Shown: positions 6,599 to 16,036 of the stretch, one piece after another
How the letters are laid out: each line of letters opens with the position of its first letter
How positions within the stretch are numbered: the stretch's first letter is position 1
DNA from: Pseudomonadota bacterium
GTDB taxonomy: Bacteria > Pseudomonadota > Alphaproteobacteria > Rhizobiales > Pleomorphomonadaceae
DNA: 61,790 bases
Assembly (NCBI GenBank): GCA_023436885.1
Contig: JAEZHI010000037.1
Location: 1 to 61,790, forward strand
Reading direction: 5' to 3'
The notes under the pieces: generated by a model
Database searches by the model: none
Told to the model about the DNA's origin: nothing
What the model saw: the letters and a program-made list of their open reading frames with translations, nothing else
Position numbers and translations under genes: made by a program

Positions 6599-8317
6599 TC
6601 AGGGGATGTTGTCGATGATCATTTCCCAGACATCTTTTCCCTTGCCGTGCAGCATTGCTTTAGCAGCATAAACGCCCATGCCGACGACGGCCTCTGGCGA
6701 CACGAAAGGCGAGGGAGGCTGCACAAGCAGCAACGGATTGACCTTGACGTGCAGGAGTGCGGGACCAGGCTGAGCAAGCCAAGTCACGATGGCCTCATTG
6801 AGTTCGCCTGCCTTTGTGACCGTCTTGCCCCACAGCCCAACCGCTTCGGCGATCGTACCAAAATCGGGATTTTCGAGATCGGTATAGACCGGAATGAGGC
6901 CCGCGGCCTTCTGCTCGATGTCAACAAAGCCGAGCTTGCTGTTGTCAAACACGACAATCTTGATCGGAAGCTTCTCTTGTTTCACCGTGAGTAGATCGCC
7001 GAGCAACATCGCGAAGCCGCCATCGCCCGCCATGCAGATGACCTGTCGGTTCGGCTGGCATTTTTGCAGCCCGATCGCCGACGCAAGGCCGCTCGCCATC
7101 GTGCCGTGCAGCAAGCTGCCAAATGTCCGCCGCTTGCCGTATGTGTCCACGTGTCGCAGCGTCCAGACCACAACGGTACCATCGTCGGCGGCAAAAAGAG
7201 CATCTTCGGCTGCGTGGATGTTGATCAGCTTGGCCAGATAGGTGCCGGGGATCTTTGCGTCTGCCCCGGAAACAGTCTCCGACGCCGCGTCCTCACGGAC
7301 TTTTTGATGGCGCGCAACATAGTTATTGAGGAACTGGTCGTCGCGATGCTGTTGCAGGCGTGGCAGCAGTGCCTCCAATGTCGATTTTATATCGCCGACC
7401 GCGCCAATCGCTACGGGGTGACGTCGGCCAATATGCGTCGAATCCGCGTCGATCTGGATGATCTTGGCCTGCGCCGGATAAAATTGGGCCCAGGCGAAAT
7501 CCGCGCCAAGCAGCAGCAATACCTCGCAGTCGAGTACGGCGTGATAGCCGGCCGGCTGACCGATGATGCCGGTCATGCCTACGTTATAGGGGTTGTCCCA
7601 TTCGACGAAATCCTTGCCACGAGACGTATGTGCGGTCGGCGCCAGGAGGCGGGCTGCCGTGGCGACGAGTTCGTCATGCGCCCCCTCGCAGCCAGCACCG
7701 GCATAGATCGTGATGGCGGAGCTGCCGTTCAGGATGGCAGCAATCTCATCGAGATCGGTATCTGAGGGCCGAAGGACCGGACGCCGGGTATGGATCGAGT
7801 AGGGCAATTCGTCCCGGGCGGGTTGGCTGGCAACATCGGCCGGCACGATCAGTACGGCGACACCGCGTTTGGTCAGCGCGGCCTGGCAGGCCGCCACCGT
7901 TTTTCGCCGGGCTTGCTCTGGCGTCAGCAGGGTTTCGCAGAAGACGCTGCAACCAGCGAAGACCTTTTCAAAGTCCACTTCCTGGACCGACTGGAACCCA
8001 ATGTCCTTCTGGACGATCTGGCTCGCGATCAGAATGATCGGTGCGCGATTGCGATTTGCCTCGTAGAGACCGTTGATGAAATGAAGGCTGCCCGGACCGC
8101 AGCTTCCGGCACACGCGACGAGCCCGCCGGTCAATTGCGCTTCCGCACCAGCCGCAAAGGCGCCGGCCTCTTCATGCCGCATGTGGACCCATTCGATCGT
8201 GCTGCGATCAAGGGACTGCGCGACACGATTGAGGGTATCGCCGATGATTCCGTAGCATCGCTTCACACCGGCAGATTCCAGGGTTTCGACCAGTATGTCG
8301 GCCACCATCTTGCTCAT
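6599..8317 (-). CDS. poxB: Thiamine-diphosphate pyruvate oxidase / pyruvate:quinone dehydrogenase
   Basis: A 572-residue ThDP enzyme with the three-domain layout: Pyr domain (GIIGDTLNRVAQSL, MRHEEAGAFAAGAEAQLTGG), central FAD/Rossmann-like domain (AITIYAGAGCEGAH) and PP domain with the ThDP/Mg motif GDGGFAMLLGDLLTVKQEKL ending in DNSKLGF. Catalytic Glu is in RHEEAGA. Overall it matches the PoxB group, which decarboxylates pyruvate to acetate and CO2 with electrons to quinone or oxygen. The start at 8317 has AGGA upstream. A C-terminal amphipathic tail (HGKGKDVWEMIIDNI) may bind the membrane, as in E. coli PoxB. An acetolactate-synthase-like role is less likely. Confidence 0.88.
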   Translation of the reverse strand: MSKMVADILVETLESAGVKRCYGIIGDTLNRVAQSLDRSTIEWVHMRHEEAGAFAAGAEAQLTGGLVACAGSCGPGSLHFINGLYEANRNRAPIILIASQIVQKDIGFQSVQEVDFEKVFAGCSVFCETLLTPEQARRKTVAACQAALTKRGVAVLIVPADVASQPARDELPYSIHTRRPVLRPSDTDLDEIAAILNGSSAITIYAGAGCEGAHDELVATAARLLAPTAHTSRGKDFVEWDNPYNVGMTGIIGQPAGYHAVLDCEVLLLLGADFAWAQFYPAQAKIIQIDADSTHIGRRHPVAIGAVGDIKSTLEALLPRLQQHRDDQFLNNYVARHQKVREDAASETVSGADAKIPGTYLAKLINIHAAEDALFAADDGTVVVWTLRHVDTYGKRRTFGSLLHGTMASGLASAIGLQKCQPNRQVICMAGDGGFAMLLGDLLTVKQEKLPIKIVVFDNSKLGFVDIEQKAAGLIPVYTDLENPDFGTIAEAVGLWGKTVTKAGELNEAIVTWLAQPGPALLHVKVNPLLLVQPPSPFVSPEAVVGMGVYAAKAMLHGKGKDVWEMIIDNIP

Positions 8318-8730
8318 GCTGCGTCCTCCAGTGTCATGCGCGGATGCCACGCCACGCGGCCCTGATCGTTCAAGGACCGCAGACAAAATGCCCCTCCACA
8401 TACGGTTTGTCCCTATCCCCCCGATGGGGGAGGACGGTCCCGGAAATATTCGGTTGGGTCCGGTCTGGCTTTCTGCGAGCAATTCGATCGCGTCCGGCCG
8501 AGCGGACCATTCACTCGGAGGATGGAAGGACGAACGACCCCGCGCCCTGGTCGGCGTGACCGACCAGAGCTTTGTTTCCTCGCAATTTCGGACGCAAACC
8601 GGTTCCCACTTTTGCTGAAATTGCTCTCATCGCCGGTCGCGGCGAGTAATCAGTCGCGCCTTGATACCAGCCAGTCAGCCGTGCGATTACGCCCGCCCTT
8701 TCAGCCTGAGCCATGGCCGGGTCTGGCAAC
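8318..8730. other. Intergenic region with a G/C hairpin
   Basis: No convincing gene is seen. A perfect hairpin TCCCCC-CGAT-GGGGGA lies at 8416-8431, about 100 bases upstream of the poxB start. It could be an end structure for the large regulator gene or a regulatory stem in the poxB leader. The minus-strand promoter of poxB should lie between 8330 and 8500; no sharp -35/-10 pair is obvious. Confidence 0.4.
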
Positions 8731-11529
8731 TCATGTCGCAACGGTTCTTTTGGAAAGATGCATCTTCGAAATTGCGCGCGGGTTGGCCGTGCGTAACTCC
8801 GCCATCTCGTCTTCCCTGTGCTGGGAGGCGAGAAGCGCCGACAAACTCTGTCTCGTCCGCAGCTCCCAAAGTTGCGCGTTCTGGCGACGAGCCGTCGCAA
8901 TCGATTGCCTGAAGTGAAGTTCGGCCACCGCCGGTCCCTCACCGTTTGGCAGCCTTGCGATCTCTCCGCGCAGTCGAAGCACCTCGGCAAGCGCCCAATG
9001 GTCGTCATCGAGCCGCATGTGAGGCGACTCCAGCAGGTTCGCGCAGTCGGCAAAAGAGCGACCTGACTGGATATTCAGGCGCACCAGTTCCCCCATCAGG
9101 ATCGGATGAAACACCTGGTAACGCGTGTTGGAAAGAAGCCCAAGCCCTGCGGACAACTGCTCGATGGCCGGCTCGATCGTGCCGCGTGCCGCAAGCACGA
9201 GACCCGCGCAGCAACGGGCGAGTCCGTCGTAGCTTTCGATTCGATGTTTTCCCGCCAATTCGCGCAGTTCGCCGACGCAGTCTTCGGCAGCGTCCTGCTG
9301 ATCGCCGGCCATGATCAAAGTGAATGCTTGCCAGGATAGAGCAACGCAAAGCGGCACGACATTGGTCAAGCTTCGCGCTTCGGCCACCGCTTGGCGAAGC
9401 AGAGATGAGCCTTCGATTGGGTTGCCCTGCTGGTGAACGAGATTTCCAAGCACAGCCAGCGCGTCGGAATAACGATCATATCCGAAACGCCTGACCTGCG
9501 TCTGCCGCGAAGCTTCGTCGTCATGGTCAATCGCCTGGCGCAGATGAAGTCGAGCGTCATCGTATTGACCGAGATGATGCAGCGTGACGCCCTGCATCCA
9601 ACGCGCCATGGCAATCGGACCGGCGGAACGCGTTTGCTTGGCAACGCCATAACATTGGTCGGCCAATTGCATCGCGTCGATGTAGACTGGACGCCGGATC
9701 TGGATGGCCCAGAGAACGAGATTGGCCGCGAGCTGATATTCGATATCGTTCAGTTTTCGGGCCAACCGATGGGTTCTAGCCCACGAGCTATAAGCATCAC
9801 ACGATAGTCCTGCGGTGAACATCAAGGTGCTTCCGAGCGCAGCCTGAACCACCAGCTCTTCGCGGGAAGATTTGGTAACGCTTTCGAGGTGGACGATGGC
9901 GCGCTCCATCCAGCGTCGACATTCGGTCAGAAGCGACAGTCGCATCCAAACTGACGCTGATGCCGCAGCGAGCCTCGACCCGAGCGCTGGATCACCGCCC
10001 TCTCCAAAAGCCCAATCGAGCGCGGCCCTGATGTTACCGATGTCGTCGGAATGATCGATGTCCTCCGACGTTTCCAACAAGCTCAGGTAATATTCGGCGT
10101 GACGGCGAAGAAAGGTCGTCGTTTCGCCGGCATCGCGAAGTTTGCCGAACGCATAAAGTCGCGTGCAGTCGAGCAGACGATATCGCGTGGGAGCTTGAGA
10201 TGGTTGGAGCGAGACCAACGATTTGGCGACCAACCTCGACATCGCATCGATCGCCCGGGCACGAACGATATCTCCATCCGTGACGATGCTCTCGATGGCC
10301 TCAATGCTGAAACCGCCGGTAAATATAGCCAATCGCCGCAGTATCAATTGTTCTGCGGGCGAGAGGAGTTCGTGGCTCCAGTCCAATGCGGCCGACAATG
10401 TTTGATGTCGTGTCGGCGCCGTCCTTCGCCCCTGCCAGAACGCCTCCATGCGATCGCCAAGTCGTGCCGCCGTTCCGTGGATACCGAAAACGGGAACGCG
10501 ACTGGCCGCAAGCTCGATCGCCAAGGCTATTCCGTCGAGGCGGCGGCAAATCGCAACGACTTCAGGCGTATCCGAGTCAGACAGAACAAAGCCACTGTCG
10601 GCCGACGCGACACGAGAGGCAAAAAGCTGCACAGCCGAGTAGGCAAGCGCCTCGTTCGCACTTAGGGTATGCTCTGGTGGCAAGTCGAGAGAAGAGACGA
10701 TGTGAACCTGCTCGCCTTCGACATCGAGCGCTTCACGGCTGGTTGTCAAAATATGTATTGCGCTCTTTTCTGCGAAGATGCGCTCGGCAACGACCGCAAC
10801 CTGATCGATGACATGCTCGCAGCTGTCGAGAATGATGAGCAGCCGTTCATCCGGCAAGGCGGCCAGTAAGCTGGCAAGCGCACCATGCGTCCTGACCGAC
10901 AATCCAAGGGCAGCTCCGATTGCACTAGGCACGAGTGCCGGATCCGTGAGCGTGCTCAGATCGACAAAACAAACCGCTCCGTCAAATTCCTTGAGCAGTG
11001 AGTGGCCAGCGGCTACGGCAACAGTGGTTTTACCGGCTCCCGCAGGACCGATGATCGAAACAAATCGATCCGAAAGTAATTTGGCGGCAATCGCGTTAAC
11101 GCTATCCTGCCGACCGACCATCCTGTTCAGGCGTGGCGGGAGGTAGAACGAACGATTGTTGACCTGGTGGCCGAGCCCCAAGCTTTGAGGGTGGCCAGAA
11201 TAGTGGATGGGCGATACCCAGCAATAACCCCTGCCCGGTATCGTTGAAATGTATCGCGCTCCAGCCTGACCGTCGCCAAGCGCTCTTCTGAGCGCCACGA
11301 TCTGAAACCTAAGATTGCTCTCCTCAATGTTGGCACCCTGCCAGACTTGTGTAAGCAAGTCGCGCTTCGAGACGACCGATCCAGAATTCTCGATCAGCAC
11401 CTTCAGGACCATCAGAGAACGGTCGCCAAGCGAAATCGGCCTCCCGTCACGCTCAAGGAGGCGTTCTTCTGGCAGAAACCTGAAGGGCCCGAAATGAACA
11501 GGGGCGGATCGTCTAGTTTGCAACGTCAA
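8731..11529 (-). CDS. Large winged-helix/ATPase/TPR transcriptional regulator
   Basis: This 932-residue protein starts with an OmpR/ToxR-type winged helix (residues 12-108: PFRFLPEERLLERDGR, then RRALGDGQAGARYISTIPGR). A STAND-type ATPase follows, with Walker A GPAGAGKTT near 161-169 and Walker B LLIILDSCEHV near 230. The rest, about 420-900, is helical and TPR-like (for example MQGVTLHHLGQYDDARLHLR). This is the common alphaproteobacterial CadC-like HTH plus NB-ARC architecture, in which ligand or protein binding to the repeats lets the ATPase oligomerise. It lies upstream of poxB on the same strand and may control it; this is inference. Confidence 0.85.
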   Translation of the reverse strand: MTLQTRRSAPVHFGPFRFLPEERLLERDGRPISLGDRSLMVLKVLIENSGSVVSKRDLLTQVWQGANIEESNLRFQIVALRRALGDGQAGARYISTIPGRGYCWVSPIHYSGHPQSLGLGHQVNNRSFYLPPRLNRMVGRQDSVNAIAAKLLSDRFVSIIGPAGAGKTTVAVAAGHSLLKEFDGAVCFVDLSTLTDPALVPSAIGAALGLSVRTHGALASLLAALPDERLLIILDSCEHVIDQVAVVAERIFAEKSAIHILTTSREALDVEGEQVHIVSSLDLPPEHTLSANEALAYSAVQLFASRVASADSGFVLSDSDTPEVVAICRRLDGIALAIELAASRVPVFGIHGTAARLGDRMEAFWQGRRTAPTRHQTLSAALDWSHELLSPAEQLILRRLAIFTGGFSIEAIESIVTDGDIVRARAIDAMSRLVAKSLVSLQPSQAPTRYRLLDCTRLYAFGKLRDAGETTTFLRRHAEYYLSLLETSEDIDHSDDIGNIRAALDWAFGEGGDPALGSRLAAASASVWMRLSLLTECRRWMERAIVHLESVTKSSREELVVQAALGSTLMFTAGLSCDAYSSWARTHRLARKLNDIEYQLAANLVLWAIQIRRPVYIDAMQLADQCYGVAKQTRSAGPIAMARWMQGVTLHHLGQYDDARLHLRQAIDHDDEASRQTQVRRFGYDRYSDALAVLGNLVHQQGNPIEGSSLLRQAVAEARSLTNVVPLCVALSWQAFTLIMAGDQQDAAEDCVGELRELAGKHRIESYDGLARCCAGLVLAARGTIEPAIEQLSAGLGLLSNTRYQVFHPILMGELVRLNIQSGRSFADCANLLESPHMRLDDDHWALAEVLRLRGEIARLPNGEGPAVAELHFRQSIATARRQNAQLWELRTRQSLSALLASQHREDEMAELRTANPRAISKMHLSKRTVAT

Positions 11530-11896
11530 CGGCTCCTGACACGTGGAATTCCGAACAAAGTTTCATTATCGGCACGGAATGAAGTTCGGTGCTCGGCCTT
11601 TGAGGTTGGAAACCGATCCGCGGGTTAACACCGAAACGACTTGCGGCGGACACCTCCATCGTGAGGGCGACCGCCAGAATCTGGGCCGCCGTCATTTACC
11701 TTTCTCCTTCGTAAGCGCCTCACAGCACTAAGCAGGCATAATAAACTGAAGGCAGCGAAAGGGCATCCGCCGCGTGAGTTCGTCGCCAAATTGTGAGTAG
11801 ATCTACTCACAAGTTCTAACAAGGCCTAACTCGCATCGCTTTCAGGCCGACCTATAGTGACGTCGAAGAAATTCAACGATACGGCACTCTTCGACT
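11530..11896. other. Divergent intergenic region between the large regulator and the LuxR gene
   Basis: No protein gene is supported here. It holds promoters for both neighbours and a perfect palindrome (listed separately). The A/T-rich stretch around 11730-11750 is a possible promoter for the plus-strand gene. Confidence 0.5.
11791..11812. promoter_or_regulatory. Perfect 22-bp palindrome, likely operator
   Basis: The half-site TTGTGAGTAGA is followed directly by its exact reverse complement, with no spacer. The centre is about 95 bases before the GTG of the LuxR-type gene. LuxR-family dimers bind such 20-22 bp dyads, so autoregulation is plausible. Confidence 0.65.
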
Positions 11897-12703
11897 GTGA
11901 GCACAGCACACATGCGCATCGACAAAGGGGCTTTCGCAGGTGAGCAACACGGATGGAAGCGACAGATGTTGACCTGCGCCTGCGAACGCATGCCCCCCCT
12001 CGTTGAGGCAGGATGTGCCGAAACGAGCGTCCCTATCTACGAACTTTATCTGCGTTCTCTCGCAAACGGGGCGACAGACTTTGACACGTGCCAAAGCGAG
12101 CTGTTCCTTCTTCGCGCCATGATGCAGTCTTGGACAGCCGGACCGGAAAGGGGCTCGCCGGATGCTGTAGCCGAACTCAAACGTCTGCATCTGGTAATAA
12201 ATGCAGCCGCGTCGCCACACGTGCTGTGCAACATATCGGTGGAATTTGCGATCCTTCTTCACTCCGAGGGCAATCTGGGTGAAGCTGATGCCGTATTCCA
12301 TCAGGCTCTAAAATCAGCCATTCGAGCAGGGTCCTCACAGCCGTTCATGCGACCGTCTCCGGTGATCGGAGTTCTTCTCGAACGTGCGTGCGATCGGCTC
12401 GACCGAGGCTCCACGGATAAAGACATTCTTCCGATCGTCGAGGGCCTTCTTTCGGATTGGCGCGCTCTGAACGACGCACTTCCCTCAACCACTGCAGCCC
12501 GACCGGTCGCGAATTCGCTCAGCGATCGCGAGCGCGCCGTGCTCGAAAATGTCTGCCACGGACAGACAAACAAGAGCATTGCGCGGTCGTTGGGAATCTC
12601 ACCCGAAACGGTGAAATCACATATGAAGCGGATTTTCATGAAGTTGTCCGTCAACACGCGCAGTGAAGCTGTTGCCCGCGTCAAGGCACTCGGAATGCTG
12701 TAA
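11897..12703 (+). CDS. LuxR-type regulator lacking an N-terminal ATPase
   Basis: A 268-residue protein. Residues 205-265 form the LuxR helix-turn-helix (SLSDRERAVLENVCHGQTNK, IARSLGISPETVKSHMKRIF). The preceding part is helical, with TPR-like segments such as SEGNLGEADAVFHQALKSAI, and resembles the C-terminal third of MalT-type regulators, but there is no ATP-binding domain. It could be a naturally short form or a remnant of a larger one; no N-terminal piece is found upstream. The start is uncertain: GTG 11897, ATG 11912, or ATG 11966, which has GGAAG six bases upstream. The 22-bp palindrome upstream suggests autoregulation. Confidence 0.8.
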   Translation: MSTAHMRIDKGAFAGEQHGWKRQMLTCACERMPPLVEAGCAETSVPIYELYLRSLANGATDFDTCQSELFLLRAMMQSWTAGPERGSPDAVAELKRLHLVINAAASPHVLCNISVEFAILLHSEGNLGEADAVFHQALKSAIRAGSSQPFMRPSPVIGVLLERACDRLDRGSTDKDILPIVEGLLSDWRALNDALPSTTAARPVANSLSDRERAVLENVCHGQTNKSIARSLGISPETVKSHMKRIFMKLSVNTRSEAVARVKALGML

Positions 12704-12939
12704 TTTGTGCTGTTTATGCGCGCCAATGACAATTGGCCAGCAGGCATCAATTGAACGATTAGCCTTGCGATACGCTTGGCGGTTTGAGCGGAATGCCGCC
12801 CATATCCCTCTGGCGGAATATGGATGCTCCATTGGAAGGGCGCTCGCATGCTCATAGCAAAAGCGGAGAGTCAGCACGCAGTTTGGAGAACTAGCTCGGT
12901 TGCGGCGCGGGCTCGAATAACTGTCATCGCCGAGCTCGT

Positions 12940-13908
12940 TTACTGGCTTGGTGACGTAGCTTGATCCTGCATTCGGTCTTTGGGCTTGAAATCGATCTGC
13001 GACCAATCGGACTGAGTTAGCCGCTGTCGAACGATGGACGTGAGACTTTTTGACAAGGCATTGAGCGCGACCCTTACCGGCTCCGTCTTGCGATGGCGCT
13101 CGGGCGCCAGCAACCAGATCTCCTTACCCGACGGAACTGAGACAGGGAAACAGCGAACCAAGTCGGTATCGCCGCTCGAGATGATATCCGGACAGATGCC
13201 GACTCCCAGCCCGGCCTTCAGGCTCGCGTGAATTGAGCTGAGACTGTTATGGCGAATAGCGATCGCGTTTGGTGGAACGACCTTTTCCAGCCACAGAGCA
13301 AGAGGGGTGGGAAACAATCCTTCAAGAACAGTCACGATGGAATGCTTGCCAAGCTCATCGACCGAAGTCGGTATGCCGCAGCGGCTTGCATAATCGCGAT
13401 TGCAACAAAAGCTCCAAGTGTCATTTCCCACGATCCGACGACCGAACAGGCGAGGCGTTCGTGAAGGGTCACTCGCTCGCAGAGCCAGATCGGCATCGCC
13501 GGCTTCAAGGTCGACAAAACGGTCGCAGGTCAGCAACTCGATTTTGATGTTGGGATGCTCACGGCGAAACCGGGATAAAGCCTGACCCAATAAGTTCGTT
13601 ACGAGAAGGTCTGGAGCCGTAAGCCGGATACTATCTGACACTCCGCGCGATAAAGATGCCAGGTCGCGGTCCAGCCCGATATGCGCGGTCTCTATCACCT
13701 CTAATTGCGGCGCCAGGGTTTTAAGCAGTTCGGTCGGTCGATAGCCGGTGCGAAGTTTATCGAAGAGGGAAACGCCGAGTTCTCTTTCCAAAGCAGCGAT
13801 GCGGCGCATAACGGTGGTCTGGCTGGTGCCCATTGCCTGCGCTGCGGAAAGCGTTGAGCCGCAACGTAGGACTTCGAGAACGTACTTCAGATCGTTCCAG
13901 TCACGCAT
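12940..13908 (-). CDS. LysR family transcriptional regulator
   Basis: A 322-residue regulator with the LysR DNA-binding domain at residues 1-60 (WNDLKYVLEVLRCGSTLSAA, then GTSQTTVMRRIAALERELGV) and the periplasmic-binding-protein-like effector domain from about 90 to 295. The C-terminal 25 residues are polar and unusual. It is divergent from the cupin gene with 176 bases between the starts, the classic LysR arrangement, so it probably controls that gene. The effector is unknown. Confidence 0.9.
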   Translation of the reverse strand: MRDWNDLKYVLEVLRCGSTLSAAQAMGTSQTTVMRRIAALERELGVSLFDKLRTGYRPTELLKTLAPQLEVIETAHIGLDRDLASLSRGVSDSIRLTAPDLLVTNLLGQALSRFRREHPNIKIELLTCDRFVDLEAGDADLALRASDPSRTPRLFGRRIVGNDTWSFCCNRDYASRCGIPTSVDELGKHSIVTVLEGLFPTPLALWLEKVVPPNAIAIRHNSLSSIHASLKAGLGVGICPDIISSGDTDLVRCFPVSVPSGKEIWLLAPERHRKTEPVRVALNALSKSLTSIVRQRLTQSDWSQIDFKPKDRMQDQATSPSQ

Positions 13909-14084
13909 GTTCTTTATGCACTTTTGCAGAACGTATGATCAAAATCGGAGTTTGATCCTAACACTGCCGAATTTTAAAAACGAGCCCACTTCCTGGAGTT
14001 GAACTTCCAGAAATACGGTTCGCCCTGCGCTTCCCGACCACTGGAAAGTGCCTTATCGCCTAGATTCCACGGAAAGAACTCGAA

Positions 14085-14690
14085 ATGACCTCGACGATTA
14101 CAATCGGCATGCGGCTAAGAAACGAATTCAACAAGGAAACATTCATTTTTACGCACGATGTTGCTGACGCCAGCATAGCAGAATTCGATGTTCACCTGGA
14201 TCCCGGCGGTTCAGGTGGCGGCAACGCAATGGAGCATATTCACCCGCACGCAGACGAGCGTTTCACGGTACACCGCGGAGCCATCGCCGTAACGGTGAAC
14301 GGGATTTCACATCATGTCGCCGCGGGTGAAAGCTTCACAGTCCCGATGGGCGCTTCACATTGTTTCCGGAACGCCGTTGACGACAAGACGGAACTCACAA
14401 TTCGCTTTTCCCCTAGCGGTCAACAGTTACGCTTCTTTGCAAATTTTGCGACCATCGTGAGCCAGAAGACGAACTGGTTCAAATCGGATGGAGCGCCGCA
14501 TTTTCTTCTGATGGCGCTCATCTTGTCCGTCTATCGGGACTGCTATTTTGTCGCCGGCCCGCCGTTCTGGCTCCAGCGCGCTATTTTCGGAGCTCTGGCT
14601 CCTTTGGCTAGACTTCGGGGTTACAGCATAGACGTCGAACCACTCCCGGATCGGAATCCGGAATACAGGCTGGTCGCGGATCAAAACTAG
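14085..14690 (+). CDS. Cupin-domain protein with a hydrophobic C-terminal part
   Basis: A 201-residue protein. Residues 35-110 form a single cupin barrel: metal-ligand His residues are in MEHIHPHADERF (HxHxxxE-like) and the second motif is VPMGASHCFRN. Residues 135-185 are hydrophobic (PHFLLMALILSVYRDCYFVA, then WLQRAIFGALAPLARLRGY) and may form one or two membrane-associated helices or an oligomer interface. This layout occurs in small putative dioxygenases or isomerases of unknown substrate. It is divergent from a LysR regulator, its probable controller. Confidence 0.75.
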   Translation: MTSTITIGMRLRNEFNKETFIFTHDVADASIAEFDVHLDPGGSGGGNAMEHIHPHADERFTVHRGAIAVTVNGISHHVAAGESFTVPMGASHCFRNAVDDKTELTIRFSPSGQQLRFFANFATIVSQKTNWFKSDGAPHFLLMALILSVYRDCYFVAGPPFWLQRAIFGALAPLARLRGYSIDVEPLPDRNPEYRLVADQN

Positions 14691-14706
14691 TGAGGCAAAT
14701 CATGGT

Positions 14707-14731
14707 CTAGCGGTAGAACCTCCACCGCTAG
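14707..14731. terminator. Rho-independent-like terminator between convergent genes
   Basis: The arms CTAGCGGT (14707-14714) and ACCGCTAG (14724-14731) are perfectly complementary, with a T-rich stretch after the stem on the plus strand. It separates the cupin gene from the aldolase gene on the opposite strand. Confidence 0.7.
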
Positions 14732-14756
14732 TCTTCGTTGCTTTTCCGAAGAATTT

Positions 14757-15803
14757 CTAAGCCTTGGCCGACGCTGCCGAAGCCCTTATGTCAGCCGCGA
14801 GTTGATCGACGCGCGCCGGATCGGCATCCCAGGCGAACATGAAGCGAGCTCCGCCCCCGATAAAGGTATAGAAGCGCCATCCTCGGCGGCGCAGTTCGTC
14901 CAGAACGGCCTCAGAGGCTTGCAGGAACACCGAGTTGGCCTGGACGGGAAACAGAAACTCTATGCCCGGCTCGTCCTTGATTGCGTCGGCGAGCCGCTTC
15001 GCACAGGCATTGCCGTGCCGGGCGTTCCGGAGCCAGGCGCCGCTTTCCAGCATGCCGATCCACGGCGCCGAAAGGAAGCGCATTTTCGACGCCAGTTGTC
15101 CGGCCTGTTTGCAGCGATAGTCAAAATCTTCGGCCATCGGCTTTTCGAAGAAGATGACGGCTTCGCCGACCGCCATGCCATTCTTGGTACCGCCAAAGCA
15201 CAGCACGTCGACACCAGCCTGCCAGGACAGCTCGGCGGGCGAACAGCCCAGCGCCGCGCAGGCGTGGGCAAAACGGGAGCCGTCCATGTGCAGCTTGAGC
15301 CCCAGCTCGCGGCAGACCGCTGAAATAGCCCGGACCTCTTCTATGCTGTAGACGAGCCCTGTTTCGGTCGGCTGGGTAATGGTGACCACTCTCGGCTTTG
15401 GGAAGTGAATATCGGACCGACTGGTAGCCAATTCCCTGATGATTGCCGGCGTCAGCTTGGGCGAGGTCGGCGAAGCGACCAACAGCTTCGACCCGTTGGA
15501 GAAGAATTCGGGAGCGCCGCACTCGTCGGTTTCCACGTGAGCCGACGACGCGCAAATGACGCTATGGAAGGACTGGCAAAGAGCCGCTAGAGCCAGCGAG
15601 TTGGCTGCCGTGCCATTGAACACGAAGAAGACTTCGCAGTCTTTTTCGAACAGACGGCGAAAGGCATCGGCGGCGCGCTCAGTCCACTCGTCATCGCCAT
15701 AGGCGATGGCCGACCCGCCATTGGCCCGATCCATCTCGGCCCAAGCCTCCGGACATATGCCGGCGTAGTTGTCGCTCGCAAACTGCTGGGGGGTATTGGT
15801 CAC
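14757..15803 (-). CDS. ltaE: Low-specificity L-threonine aldolase (fold type I PLP enzyme)
   Basis: This 348-residue protein begins FASDNYAGICPEAWAEMDRA, the usual start of threonine aldolases and related beta-eliminating lyases. It has HVETDECGAPE around the cofactor, LHMDGSRFAHA (Asp binding the pyridine nitrogen) and the Schiff-base Lys in CFGGTKNGMAVGEAV. It would cleave L-threonine or allo-threonine to glycine and acetaldehyde, or other beta-hydroxy amino acids. The start is the GTG at 15803, with AGGA upstream; the longer frame to 15962 has no ribosome site. It lies downstream of the HyuA/DUF917 operon on the same strand, but 233 bases away. Confidence 0.88.
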   Translation of the reverse strand: MTNTPQQFASDNYAGICPEAWAEMDRANGGSAIAYGDDEWTERAADAFRRLFEKDCEVFFVFNGTAANSLALAALCQSFHSVICASSAHVETDECGAPEFFSNGSKLLVASPTSPKLTPAIIRELATSRSDIHFPKPRVVTITQPTETGLVYSIEEVRAISAVCRELGLKLHMDGSRFAHACAALGCSPAELSWQAGVDVLCFGGTKNGMAVGEAVIFFEKPMAEDFDYRCKQAGQLASKMRFLSAPWIGMLESGAWLRNARHGNACAKRLADAIKDEPGIEFLFPVQANSVFLQASEAVLDELRRRGWRFYTFIGGGARFMFAWDADPARVDQLAADIRASAASAKA

Positions 15804-16036
15804 GTCAGCTTCCTCTCTTCCAGAGAAGACGGAGTGACGCGCGTGGCTGGTTTCCCGTTTGGTTGCCGGTTGGCCACATCCCCCTCTTTCGAAGGGCACC
15901 ACCTTGCTCGGGGAGCAGGTTGGTGTCGGGCGTCTCCCCGACTCTTGATGCATGAATGGCAATTACCACTCTGCTCGATACTCAGCAACTGGTTGTCGGC
16001 GTGCCGGTTAAAACGGGGCCGGAATGCCGCCAGTTG

